From the NCBI GenBank assembly GCA_002723275.1, contig PBNZ01000031.1, positions 1 to 54,472 of the forward strand: a stretch of 54,472 bases of DNA, given 5' to 3'. Below are positions 1 through 8,637 of the stretch, one piece after another. A program made the position numbers and the translations under genes. Within the stretch, counting starts at the first letter, position 1, and every line of letters begins with the position of its first letter. Under the pieces are notes generated by a model. It was not told where the DNA came from. It did no database searches and worked only from the letters and a program-made list of their open reading frames with translations. Origin of the DNA: Planctomycetaceae bacterium (lineage in GTDB: Bacteria; Planctomycetota; Planctomycetia; Pirellulales; Pirellulaceae).

Positions 1-101
1 AGCCAAACATCAAAGACAACCAACCAATGCCAATGTGGCGATTTCACAATGCCACTCTGAGCGTAGTCCGACGATGGCGTGCTCTGATTTGCTGGTTGCA
101 T
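1..101 (-). CDS. NrfD-like membrane subunit of formate dehydrogenase (N-terminus only)
   Basis: The reading frame starts with ATG at 101, one base after the stop of the iron-sulfur subunit gene, and runs off the left edge. The 33 visible codons contain the stretch PHWHWLVVFDVW, which resembles the start of the first membrane helix of NrfD/PsrC-type polytopic subunits. In such complexes this subunit anchors a molybdopterin enzyme and its four-cluster ferredoxin-like partner to the membrane and passes electrons to quinone. Position directly after the alpha and beta genes fits that role. Only the N-terminus is present, so the family call rests on a short motif plus context. A cytochrome b gamma subunit, as in E. 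coli FdnI, is the alternative. Confidence 0.55.
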   Translation of the reverse strand, partial: MQPANQSTPSSDYAQSGIVKSPHWHWLVVFDVW

Positions 102-102
102 G

Positions 103-1014
103 TCAGCCTCCCAACCAAAGAATGATCAGAAGCATGGCAATCGCGATGAAGCCCGTTAAACCGCTGCGAAGATAATCTCCCTTCATAAACAGCCAGGGAT
201 TGACCGGATTGTCGGGTAAACCATAAGCGGATGGCTCGTCGATAAGCAAATAAAACGAATTCAACTGAGAATACTTTTCTGAAGCTTCATCGCTATACAG
301 ATAAGCGTCGTTGATCCCTAGGCTTTGTAGTTCTGAAACCCGCTCACGTGCACGTTCGCGAAGTTCGTCGATTGGCCCGAATTGAATCGATTCCGTGGGA
401 CAAGCTTTGGCACAGGCGGGAGTGAGGTCGTCTCGTTGACGGTCATAGCAGAGCGTGCACTTGTGGGCATGCCCGTCAAACGTGGCTCGAGTGATTACGC
501 CAAAGGGGCAGGCTGCAATGCAATATGAACATCCATTGCAAATGTCTGACTGAAGATAGATGTTCTCGAATTCGTTCTGGAGTAGTGACCCGGTGGGGCA
601 GGCCTGTTCGCAGGGTGCGGTCGCACAATGCTTGCAAACATCGCTCATCATCAGCCAACGTCCGGGGAGGTCTGGGACCGTGCCAGCCTCCAGTGGTTCT
701 ACGATCGCGGTGTCTTGAGGCAGTTCAGTGTCCACCAATTGTTCCACGAACTTCACATGCCGCCACGAGGTAGCCGACAACTCTCCTGTGTTGTCATAGC
801 TCTTTCCCGTCCATTCAAAACCATCGGAAGGCAATTGATTCCATTGCTTGCAAGCCACCTCGCAAGCCTTACAGCCAATGCAGACCGTGGTGTCCGTATA
901 AAAACCGGTAGCCGTACGCGGCGCAGGAGGCGTTCCGCGTTGGAACGGAGCTAGGATACGTTCGAGCCAGTTCGTTCGATCCGTCTGCGAGTCGTTGTGC
1001 GCGCTACCGGTCAT
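103..1014 (-). CDS. fdhB: Formate dehydrogenase iron-sulfur (beta) subunit
   Basis: 303 residues. Four cysteine clusters typical of FdnH/HybA-type electron-transfer subunits are visible: CIGCKACEVACKQW, CKHCATAPCEQACP, CNGCSYCIAACPFG, and CTLC with a later CAKACP. They should carry four [4Fe-4S] clusters between the molybdopterin subunit and the membrane. The last 20 residues form a hydrophobic helix (FIAIAMLLIILWLGG), like the C-terminal anchor of FdnH. I start at ATG 1014, because it overlaps the end of the alpha gene by 11 nt and the extra upstream residues are arginine-rich and unlike the family. The next gene starts 1 nt after the stop, so the three genes are probably translationally coupled. 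The family assignment is secure; formate as substrate follows from the alpha subunit. Confidence 0.9.
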   Translation of the reverse strand: MTGSAHNDSQTDRTNWLERILAPFQRGTPPAPRTATGFYTDTTVCIGCKACEVACKQWNQLPSDGFEWTGKSYDNTGELSATSWRHVKFVEQLVDTELPQDTAIVEPLEAGTVPDLPGRWLMMSDVCKHCATAPCEQACPTGSLLQNEFENIYLQSDICNGCSYCIAACPFGVITRATFDGHAHKCTLCYDRQRDDLTPACAKACPTESIQFGPIDELRERARERVSELQSLGINDAYLYSDEASEKYSQLNSFYLLIDEPSAYGLPDNPVNPWLFMKGDYLRSGLTGFIAIAMLLIILWLGG

Positions 1015-4000
1015 GATCGAAACGCCCTTCAGGTTGAGCTGCATCCGGGGTGTTTGGAACTCGTTGCGACGTGGGCCAGGCCGCCGTCGGTTGAGTTGGC
1101 TGCGTCGTACGACCGGCGCGACGACCCGAGCGAACCTGACAGACAAATGCCTTACTCTCGTGAATGCTGACGTTCGGTTCCCCGATCAAGGCGGTCAGCA
1201 GGTTGGCGCTGTCACCCACGGCTTCGCCTGCAAACGACCAGTGGAACGGAAGCCCAATTGAATGAATGATGCGACCTTGAATCTTCAAAGGTTGCAGCCG
1301 GTGAGTGACCATCGCCCGAGCTTCGATGGCTCCGCGCGGAGTTTCAATAACCAGCCAATCGCCATGTTTGATTTGACGCTCGGCAGCCAGTTGATGACTC
1401 AGTTCTGCAAACATTTCTGGTTGCAATTCGTTGAGCCAGCTATTGAAGCGACTCATCGGACCACTCAAAAAATGTTCGGTCAATCGAAATGTGGTCGCCA
1501 CGATTGGATAGGCTTCCGTCGGTTCTTCCGCCAAGGGATTGAGAGGTCCGGCGAATTTTTGAGTTAAAGGATTGATCGGCTGATCAGGGTAAAGCAGATT
1601 CGCCACCGGTGACTCGATCGGCTCGTAATGGGTGGGGAGAGGTCCATCCTTGAGCATCGTGGGTGCAAACAACCAGCCAACGCCGTCTGGCTTCATGATG
1701 AAGGGGTGATCCCCGTTGATCGCATCCATTCCCTGGGCGTCTGCCGCGGCCCGATACTCAGGCGGTTTGTGTAGCTCAAAATCCGGTACGTCATAACCGG
1801 TCCAGCTGCGAGCTTCTTCGTCCCACCAAATCAACTGCTTGCGTTCCGACCATGGTTTTCCCTCAGGGTCGGCGGAAGCACGGTTGTATAAGATTCGCCG
1901 ATTGGCTGGCCAGGCATAGCCCCACTCGGCCTCGATTGAATCGCGACGTCGCTGGCGATCTTTGGCTCGATTGCGATCCGGGGACGGGAAAACTCCACTG
2001 TAAATCCAGCAACCGCAGGCGGTGTTGCCGTCGTCCGTCAATTCCGCGAAGCCTTGTAACTGCCTCGCTTGGCGATGAACCGGGTCGATCTCACGGACAT
2101 AGTAGCCGTTGATCTCTTGCAGAACCTTTTCCAGATCAGGCTCTCCTTCGACCTGGCTCAGGCTGCCGTCAGGCAGTTGTGGAGGTTGTGCGAAATCATA
2201 GTCCCAAGTCAGGTTCTGAATGGGACTGTCCCGTAATAAGTCCGAATCGGCATAGAGTTCTTTGAGACGCTTGCCCAGGTTGTAGATGATCCATGCATCC
2301 GAGCGACTATCGCCTGCCGGGTCCAGTGCCTGATCGTGCCACTGGATGACGCGTTGGGTATTGGTCAGGCTTCCCGACTTCTCGGGTGCGGCCGCGGTTG
2401 GAAGTAAAAAAACCTCGGTCTTGATCTCCTCCGCAGGCGGTCCATGTGGATCGTCTTTCCAGAATACGGCACTTTCGATTTCGAACCAATCGACAACGAC
2501 CAGCCAGTCGAGGTTTCGGAGTCCGGCGCGGTGCAGTTCCGCGTTGGGACCGCCTCCTGCCGGATTTTGACCGAAGAGAAAATAACCCTCTAATTCACCA
2601 CGCGACATCCGTTCGAAGCATGCCATCTGTGAATAGTTGTCGTCGATTCGTGGTAGCCAATCGAAACAAAAATCATTGTCGACTTGTGCCGTCTCGCCAT
2701 ACCAGGCTTTGAGCAAGCTTACGATGTATTTGCGAAAGTTTGACCAAAAGCCGGTCGATTGTCCTGCATGTTCGACATAGCGATCGAGCGTCTCGTGCTC
2801 ATCACAGGCCACTGGCTGAGGCAGATAGCCGGGCAATAGATCGTATAAGGTCGCCAAATCGGTCGAGCCCTGGATGGTGGAATGACCACGCATGGCCATG
2901 ATGCCGCCACCCGGGCGTCCGATGTTTCCCAACAGCAATTGTAAGATACCGGCCGCACGAATGATCTGCACACCCGTGCTGTGTTGTGTCCAGCCGAGAG
3001 CGTAGACCAAAGCACTCGTACGCTCACGTCCTGAGTTTTCGGCCAGCAGCGTTGCGACACGAATGATCTGCTCTGGCTTACAGCCGCAAATCTCCGCGAC
3101 CGTGTCGGGCGTGTATCGCGCAAAGTGTCGCTTTAGAATCTGAAAGACACAACGTTCATGTTGCAGACTGGGATCTCTCAAAGGTTGATGGTCATCGCCC
3201 TCTTGATAGTTCCAATGGCGAGTTCCCGGATCATAATTTGTGCCGTCGTCAAACCCACTGAAGAGACCGTCGAGATCTTCGGTGTCGGCATATTGTTCGT
3301 CGATGATGGTTGCCGCATTGGTATAGTGTTTGACGTATTCGGAGAACCAAAGATTGTTTTCCAGGACGTAGTGGATCAGGCCTCCCAAAAAGGCAATGTC
3401 GGTTCCGGCGCGAATACCAATGAACACATCACAGAGCGCCGACGTTCTCGTGAAACGTGGATCGACATGGATGAGTTTTCCACAGTTTTGTTTCGCCTGC
3501 AGCGGCCAACGGAATCCGACCGGATGCGCCTCGGCCATGTTGGATCCCATGATCAGGATACAGTCGCTGTTGCTCAGATCCTGTTGATAGGTCGTTGCAG
3601 CACCGCGTCCTAACGAAGTGCCCAGACCGGGCACGGAAGCACTATGTCATATCCTGGCCTGGTTTTCGACGCCGACAATCCCTAGACCACCGCCGAACAG
3701 TTTTTTCAGGAGATAGTTCTCTTCGTTGTCGATGGTGGCTCCGCCCAGACTTCCGATGCGACGGACCGAATTCAGTCGTTGTCCTTTGGTGTCGCATGCT
3801 GCGAAGTCGGCATCCCGGGCTCGCTTGACTCTTGCCGCGATCTGCTCGATCGCCCAATCCATCGATTTCCTCTCCCAGCGGTCAGAGTAGGGAGCTCGGT
3901 AGAGCACTTCGGTGACCCGGTGAGGATTGACGGCCAACTGGAAGGCGTTGGCACCCTTGGGACAGAGCGTCCCCTCGTTGATTGGATTTCGTTCGTCTCC

Positions 4001-4168
4001 CTCGATATCGATGAGCTGTTCTGCTTTGGTGTAGGCCAGTTGTCCGCAGCCAACAGCGCAGTACGGACAGACGGTTTGCGTGACGTTTGCGTCGCGCAGC
4101 CGTGAAGATTTAGCGACCGTTTGCCGGCTGTAGGGCCGTTGCCGAGGGGCCTTACCGAAAGAGGGCAT
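1004..4168 (-). CDS. fdhA: Selenocysteine-containing formate dehydrogenase, alpha (molybdopterin) subunit
   Basis: One gene of 1054 residues interrupted by an in-frame TGA at codon 174, read here as selenocysteine. Before it: the [4Fe-4S] motif CPYCAVGCG, then CPKGANAFQ. Around it: GVENQARI-Sec-HSASVPGLGTS, matching the active-site segment of FdnG/FdoG/FdhF where Sec or Cys ligates Mo/W. After it: the molybdopterin oxidoreductase domain (IMGSNMAEAHPVGF) and the C-terminal dinucleotide-binding domain (HGDWLVIETPRGAIEARAMV). Length is close to FdnG. The start at 4168 has GGAGG 11 nt upstream. No twin-arginine signal is visible, unlike FdnG, so this complex may face the cytoplasm. An automatic caller would split it into 173- and 876-residue pieces. 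Both flanks of the TGA are strongly homologous to one family and a SECIS-like hairpin follows, so I am confident it is one selenoprotein. Confidence 0.9.
3618..3634 (-). promoter_or_regulatory. Bacterial SECIS hairpin
   Basis: On the coding strand GTGCCC-GGTCT-GGGCAC forms a perfect 6-bp stem with a 5-nt loop, starting 12 nt after the UGA. The loop begins 18 nt after the UGA and reads GGUCU. As I recall it, the E. coli fdhF SECIS has the same loop sequence at the same distance, and that loop is the SelB contact. The hairpin lies within the coding sequence, as in other bacteria. Seen directly: pairing and spacing. Inferred: SelB binding. Confidence 0.85.
3647..3649 (-). other. In-frame UGA read as selenocysteine (Sec174)
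   Basis: The codon is TGA on the minus strand, between ATA (Ile) and CAT (His), exactly where formate dehydrogenases carry the catalytic Sec or Cys. The same frame is open for 173 codons before it and 880 codons after it. A His right after Sec is typical of the family (E. coli FdhF and FdnG also have U-H). Decoding requires selA, selB, selC and selD elsewhere in the genome. Confidence 0.9.
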
Positions 4169-4203
4169 GCTGGGAATTTCCTCCGTTGAATTCGAGCTGC
4201 CGC

Positions 4204-4233
4204 ATCCTACGCTATTCCTTGATCATGAGGCAA
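4204..4233 (-). promoter_or_regulatory. Possible sigma-70 promoter of the fdh operon
   Basis: On the minus strand TTGCCT and TAGGAT are separated by 18 nt. The -10 ends about 36 nt upstream of the fdhA start and 15-20 nt upstream of its Shine-Dalgarno. It lies between the recJ stop (4332) and fdhA. The match is imperfect and unsupported by other data. Confidence 0.35.
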
Positions 4234-4247
4234 CGACGGTTGTTGCC
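4229..4247. repeat. Inverted repeat overlapping the putative fdh -35 box
   Basis: GGCAAC-gacggtt-GTTGCC is a perfect 6-bp inverted repeat with a 7-nt spacer. It overlaps the proposed -35 of the fdh promoter and lies about 85 nt beyond the recJ stop. It could be an operator, or a weak terminator for recJ without a U-tract. Confidence 0.35.
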
Positions 4248-4331
4248 GGAGAAGACGCTCGCCTTGGATGCAAGCTATCAGCGGTGATCTCGTTGCGATC
4301 CTGAAGATGACCCTTGCTCGCGTACGATCCC

Positions 4332-6086
4332 TTAGGATGTCGCGAGCTGACGAGTGGGACGCCAGTCGGCCAAGTGCAATTCAACATTTCTGCGACCGCG
4401 AAACTCATTGATAATGGGTCGGAAGGCGATGTCCAAACGACCATCGCTCTTGGATAACTCTTCAATCCAGTCTGGCTGATTGAAGGCTAACGCTCGTAAC
4501 CGTACACCGTGTTGTTCGAGCATCATCGAGACGTGTCGATCGCCTTTGCCCATCGGTTTGGCGTCACCTTGAATGGAAACGTCTGTCGTGCATAGCAACG
4601 GTCGTGGATTGGACTGACCGAAGGGGGCGAGGTGCTCCATTTGTTGGACCGTTTGCAGAGTTAATTCGGCCAAAGTTGTTTCGGCGTCGATTACCAGCTC
4701 CGCAATGCGTTCTTCCGCCGTCAGTGTTTGCTCAACATGCTCGCAGAAGTGGAGCCGAAAGGCGTCCACTTGTTGTTCATTGATCCGCAAACCTGCAGCT
4801 GCGGCATGCCCGCCGTGTTTCACCAGATGTTCGCTACAGGCTGCCAACGCATGGTGCAAATCAAGTCCTGCTACGCTGCGAGCAGAACCCGTGCCCGGCT
4901 TGTTGCCAAGCTCATCAAGAGCAATCATCACTACCGGCCGATGATATTTTTCAGAAAGACGACCGGCTACAATTCCGATCACACCTTGATGCCAGCCACG
5001 ATCGGCCAGCACCAGTGCTGCGTCGCCGTCCGGATCGAATCGCTCCTTCACCTGCTTGCTCGCCGATAGGTAGATGCTGCGTTCGAGATGCAAGCGGTTT
5101 TCATTCAGCTCATTGATGTACTCCGCTAAAGCCTTGGCTCGCTCCTCATTGTCCGTTGCCAAGAGTTCAACACCAAGTTGAGCTTGCCCCAATCGCCCGG
5201 CTGCATTGAGTCGAGGGGCAATTGAAAAACCGATGTCTTCACTTCCAAGGTGGGATTTCTTGTCGACTCCTGTCAAACGCATCAGATTCTCAATTCCAAC
5301 CGATGGTCTTGCCTTGAGACTGAGCAATCCGTGTTTGACCAAAACGCGGTTTTCGTCAACTAAGGGAACCACATCGGCAATCGTGCCAATTGCTGCAAAT
5401 CCCAAGGCCGTCAGCAGGAAATTGCGAAAAGGTTCGGCCACCCGTTTTGATTTGCTGATGCGCTGACAGATCGCCCAAGCTAATTTGAAGGCAACTCCCG
5501 CTCCGCAAAGTGATTCGAAAGGATAGTCATGCCCGGGCAAGAGTGGATGCACGATCGCCGCAGCTGCAGGTAATCGTTCCGCCATCTGATGATGGTCGGT
5601 AATGATTAATTCCAGTCCCAGTTCCCTGGCAGTATCCGCCTCCTCAACGCTGGCGATGCCACAATCCACCGAGATAATTTGAGATGCGTCCTCGTCAGCC
5701 AAACGTTTCAAAGCTTGATTGTTGAGGCCGTAACCTTCGTCCATTCGGTTTGGCACATAGTAGCCAACGTTGCCGCCCACCATGCGGAGACAACGGAAGA
5801 GAAGCGCAGTAGCGGTCATCCCGTCCGCATCATAGTCGCCATAGACCACAATCCGACGCTTGTCACGGATTGCGTTGTAAATCAGATCCGCTGCCTGGGG
5901 GAGTCCCGGAAGAAGCTCCGGGTCGCGAAGCTCGGTTAACTTGGCATCCAGAAAAGCCCGCGCTTCGCCAGTGTCGATCCCGCGGGCAGATAGCAACTGA
6001 GCGACCACACTCGGAACGTTCGCAGATTGTTCCATCCGTGAGATCAACGCTGAATCGTGTGGCCGAATCCGCCAGCGCTTTTCCAT
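4332..6086 (-). CDS. recJ: Single-stranded-DNA-specific exonuclease RecJ
   Basis: 584 residues, the usual RecJ length. RecJ degrades single-stranded DNA 5' to 3' in RecF-pathway recombination and mismatch repair. The start MEKRWRI is typical. The DHH-family motifs are present: YGDYDADG at residues 82-89 (two metal-binding aspartates), a DCG segment, and TDHHQ near residue 165. The DHHA1 domain follows with KHGGHAAAAGL, and the C-terminus has an OB-fold-like segment. The gene ends 163 nt before the fdh operon on the same strand and lies 45 nt after the bL33 stop, so rpmG and recJ could be co-transcribed. No anomalies seen. Confidence 0.95.
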   Translation of the reverse strand: MEKRWRIRPHDSALISRMEQSANVPSVVAQLLSARGIDTGEARAFLDAKLTELRDPELLPGLPQAADLIYNAIRDKRRIVVYGDYDADGMTATALLFRCLRMVGGNVGYYVPNRMDEGYGLNNQALKRLADEDASQIISVDCGIASVEEADTARELGLELIITDHHQMAERLPAAAAIVHPLLPGHDYPFESLCGAGVAFKLAWAICQRISKSKRVAEPFRNFLLTALGFAAIGTIADVVPLVDENRVLVKHGLLSLKARPSVGIENLMRLTGVDKKSHLGSEDIGFSIAPRLNAAGRLGQAQLGVELLATDNEERAKALAEYINELNENRLHLERSIYLSASKQVKERFDPDGDAALVLADRGWHQGVIGIVAGRLSEKYHRPVVMIALDELGNKPGTGSARSVAGLDLHHALAACSEHLVKHGGHAAAAGLRINEQQVDAFRLHFCEHVEQTLTAEERIAELVIDAETTLAELTLQTVQQMEHLAPFGQSNPRPLLCTTDVSIQGDAKPMGKGDRHVSMMLEQHGVRLRALAFNQPDWIEELSKSDGRLDIAFRPIINEFRGRRNVELHLADWRPTRQLATS

Positions 6087-6131
6087 GTCGTCCCTGAGTG
6101 ATTGCCGATCGCCATGCGACGGCGTCGTGAC

Positions 6132-6299
6132 CTATTTTTTCTTTTCGTTATGCACGGTATGTCGTTTCAGACGTGGCGAATACTTCTTCAGTTTCAATTT
6201 CTCACCACCCGGCTTGCGGCGCATCGTGTAGTTGTAATCTCCGGTTTCTTCACAAACCAGGAAGATAGTTTCAGCTTTCTTCTTACTCTTTCCGGCCAT
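6132..6299 (-). CDS. rpmG: 50S ribosomal protein bL33
   Basis: A 55-codon gene. The protein starts MAGKSKKKAETIFLVCEETG and continues with DYNYTMRRKPGGEKLKLKKY before ending HTVHNEKKK. This is the bL33 pattern (short basic protein of the large subunit, close to the exit-site tRNA). Only one cysteine is present, so the two CxxC zinc-binding pairs of the C+ paralogue are absent and this is the zinc-independent type. A Shine-Dalgarno-like AAAGGA precedes ATG 6299. It lies 45 nt upstream of recJ on the same strand. Confidence 0.92.
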   Translation of the reverse strand: MAGKSKKKAETIFLVCEETGDYNYTMRRKPGGEKLKLKKYSPRLKRHTVHNEKKK

Positions 6300-6724
6300 G
6301 ATCTTCATCCTTTGGCAGTATCGTTGCGCCCTCGGCGCGATCGGGGGTTCAGTTCAAGCGTCTATTTTAGGCAGATGTTCCGGAATCTTTCCAGGTGTCC
6401 GACACGTTCGATACTCGATACACATCGTCTTCTTTTCTGAAACTTGCTGAGTTTGCGGTCGCATTCCACCCGATAGGAGGGTAGGGTGGCGAAGTTGCAT
6501 TTCAGCTTTTGGTGGATTCTTGCATTCATCGTAGAATTGAGCGATAAGGAAATCAGCCAGCAGGTTTTCCTTGACGCTCTACCACAAAGTGGTTCGTCAC
6601 GTGATGTCGTCGGAGATCGTCGCGAAACATCAGAGATTTTAGGATTTGCGAAGAGAGTTTTAGGAATCCTGTCCCCCAACCCTCTGAAGCGGGCGGAATT
6701 ATCCGTCGTTGGAACTCATTAGGC
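6300..6724. other. Intergenic region between rpmG and the cyclase-fold gene
   Basis: 425 bases between divergent genes. No recognisable small gene, RNA or repeat. A TAAAAT hexamer on the minus strand near 6370 could be the -10 of rpmG. The small open frames here resemble no family and lack convincing ribosome binding sites. Confidence 0.4.
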
Positions 6725-8596
6725 ATGGACTCACCGATATCTAGTTCCTCATCGGATGTGAATTTGGACGCCAGCGAACCGAAGGCGAAGCCAGCGGATC
6801 CCGAGGTCAAGGACAGCGGAAATCAGCAACAGGGTCGTCCAAGTAACGACTTGAGGTGGCAGGTGGATGATCCAGCGGAGGGCTCCGAGGTAGTTGCCGC
6901 TAACTCGGACGCCGCAATCAGCGACGATGCCAGCAGTCCGGAGGGAATGCCGAGCATTTCTCTATCGACGGATAGTGCCGATTCAGCGTCACCCTCGAAA
7001 AAGACGTCCGGCAAGAAGTCGTCCGGTAAGAAGTCAAAAGAAGCTCGAGTAAAACAGAAGCAGGAAGCTGCGGCCTCTGTTCCGTCGAATTCGGATGCAG
7101 AGCCAGATGCGGAGGATGACGAAGCGGCCGCAAGTCCAGCGGGCCCAGGGAATCGCTTTTTGGTTTTTGCTGCACTCCCTGGATGGTTTGTCAGCATGAT
7201 CATCCACATGTTGCTGTTATTCTGCCTGGCCTTATTAACACTTCCTCCTGTCCTTAAGCAGATTGATAATGAGATTGAATTAGGCGACGCCGAGTCGACT
7301 CAAATTGAAGATGCTCCGATTTTCGAGTCGTTGGAAACGGAGGAGTTAGAAGATCTGGAGCTTACTGATTTGACACCCACCGATCCGGTGGATGTTCAGC
7401 CCACCGAGTTGGAGACAGACGTCCCCGACGTGTTTTCTGCTGACGATTTAGAGGCAGCTCCAGTCTTTACGGAGTTGGATCCGTTGGGCAGTGACGTGGC
7501 GTCACAAAGCGACATGATGAAACAGCTCGGCACCTTTTCAGGAGCCGGTCTCGAGGGCCGAGGGAAAGCGTCTCGAGCACGATTGGTTCGCGAAGGTGGC
7601 GGTACTGAAGGTAGTGAAAAGGCAGTTCAACTCGCTCTCAAATGGTTGGCTCAGCATCAGAATCCCAATGGAAGTTGGAGCTTCCAGCATTTAGGCGGCA
7701 ATTGCCCCTGTCGTGATCCGGGCTCAAAGGACAAAGCATACAACGGAGCCACAGCCATGGCTCTGCTACCGTTCTTGGGAGCCGGACATACTCACAAAGA
7801 AGGTCAATACAAGCGTGTCGTCCAGGCGGGCTTGTATTTCCTGCTTAGCCAACAGAAGCGAAACGGTGCCTTGATCGAGTCGGGTGGGAATCTCTATTCC
7901 CATGGACTGTGTGCCATCGCCCTCTCCGAAGCCTATGCCATGACCCAAGATCAGATGTTAATGGCACCGGCTCAGGGAGCCCTCAATTATATCGCGTACG
8001 CACAGGATCCCGTCGGCGGCGGTTGGCGATATGTTGCCAAGCAGCCCGGAGATACCTCGGTCGTGGGTTGGCAGTTGATGGCGCTCAAGAGCGGTCGGAT
8101 GGCCTACTTGCATGTGGACCCATCAGTCTTCCGCGGAGCTTCGAAGTTTCTCGATTCCGTTCAGACGGATGAGGGCGCTGCCTATGGGTATAAGGATCCC
8201 GGTAGGAAACCGTCGACCTCAGCGATTGGTTTGTTGTGTCGTATGTATCTTGGATGGGAGAAGAATCATCCGGGCATCAAGGGCGGCGTCAAACGGCTAA
8301 GTGATGCTGGACCGTCCAAGAAAGACATGTATTACAACTATTATGCCACGCAGGTGATGCGACACTACGAGGGACCCGAGTGGAAGAAGTGGAATGAAGA
8401 GATGCGAGAGTTCCTGGTTGAGTCCCAAGCCAAGAAGGGCCATGAGACCGGTAGTTGGTACATGGGAGCAAGTCATTCCTCCGTCTCGGGTGGCCGCCTG
8501 TATTGCACAGCGATGGCAACCATGATTCTCGAAGTCTATTACCGCCACTTGCCGATTTATCAGAAGCAAGTGACTGAGGATGACTTTGAGCTCTAA
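6725..8596 (+). CDS. Membrane-anchored prenyltransferase/terpene-cyclase-fold protein
   Basis: 623 residues in four parts. Residues 1-145 are low-complexity (Ser/Asp/Ala) with a lysine-rich patch (KKTSGKKSSGKKSKEARVK). Residues 155-178 form one hydrophobic helix (FVSMIIHMLLLFCLALLTL). Residues 182-265 are an acidic linker of E/D/T/P. From about 297 to the end is an alpha/alpha-toroid-like domain starting ALKWLAQHQNPNGSW, with repeated W-L-x-Q-x-x-x-G-x-W-like units as in squalene cyclases and prenyltransferases. Such domains are common in planctomycete proteins of unknown role, and I see no cyclase DxDD acid motif, so enzymatic activity is not implied. With one helix, the toroid probably lies outside the cytoplasm. 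The hisA-like gene follows after 41 nt. Confidence 0.7.
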   Translation: MDSPISSSSSDVNLDASEPKAKPADPEVKDSGNQQQGRPSNDLRWQVDDPAEGSEVVAANSDAAISDDASSPEGMPSISLSTDSADSASPSKKTSGKKSSGKKSKEARVKQKQEAAASVPSNSDAEPDAEDDEAAASPAGPGNRFLVFAALPGWFVSMIIHMLLLFCLALLTLPPVLKQIDNEIELGDAESTQIEDAPIFESLETEELEDLELTDLTPTDPVDVQPTELETDVPDVFSADDLEAAPVFTELDPLGSDVASQSDMMKQLGTFSGAGLEGRGKASRARLVREGGGTEGSEKAVQLALKWLAQHQNPNGSWSFQHLGGNCPCRDPGSKDKAYNGATAMALLPFLGAGHTHKEGQYKRVVQAGLYFLLSQQKRNGALIESGGNLYSHGLCAIALSEAYAMTQDQMLMAPAQGALNYIAYAQDPVGGGWRYVAKQPGDTSVVGWQLMALKSGRMAYLHVDPSVFRGASKFLDSVQTDEGAAYGYKDPGRKPSTSAIGLLCRMYLGWEKNHPGIKGGVKRLSDAGPSKKDMYYNYYATQVMRHYEGPEWKKWNEEMREFLVESQAKKGHETGSWYMGASHSSVSGGRLYCTAMATMILEVYYRHLPIYQKQVTEDDFEL

Positions 8597-8637
8597 TTGC
8601 ACACTCGTGCGGAATTCAATGCTTCGAGGAGTTCGGC

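Noticed and set aside
3618-3660. Frameshift or true stop splitting fdhA into two genes
   Set aside because: The frame does not change, the TGA is at the known Sec site, and a SECIS hairpin follows at the expected distance.
6486-6722. 78-codon open frame before the cyclase-fold gene
   Set aside because: No family resemblance and no convincing ribosome binding site; a frame on the opposite strand is equally open.
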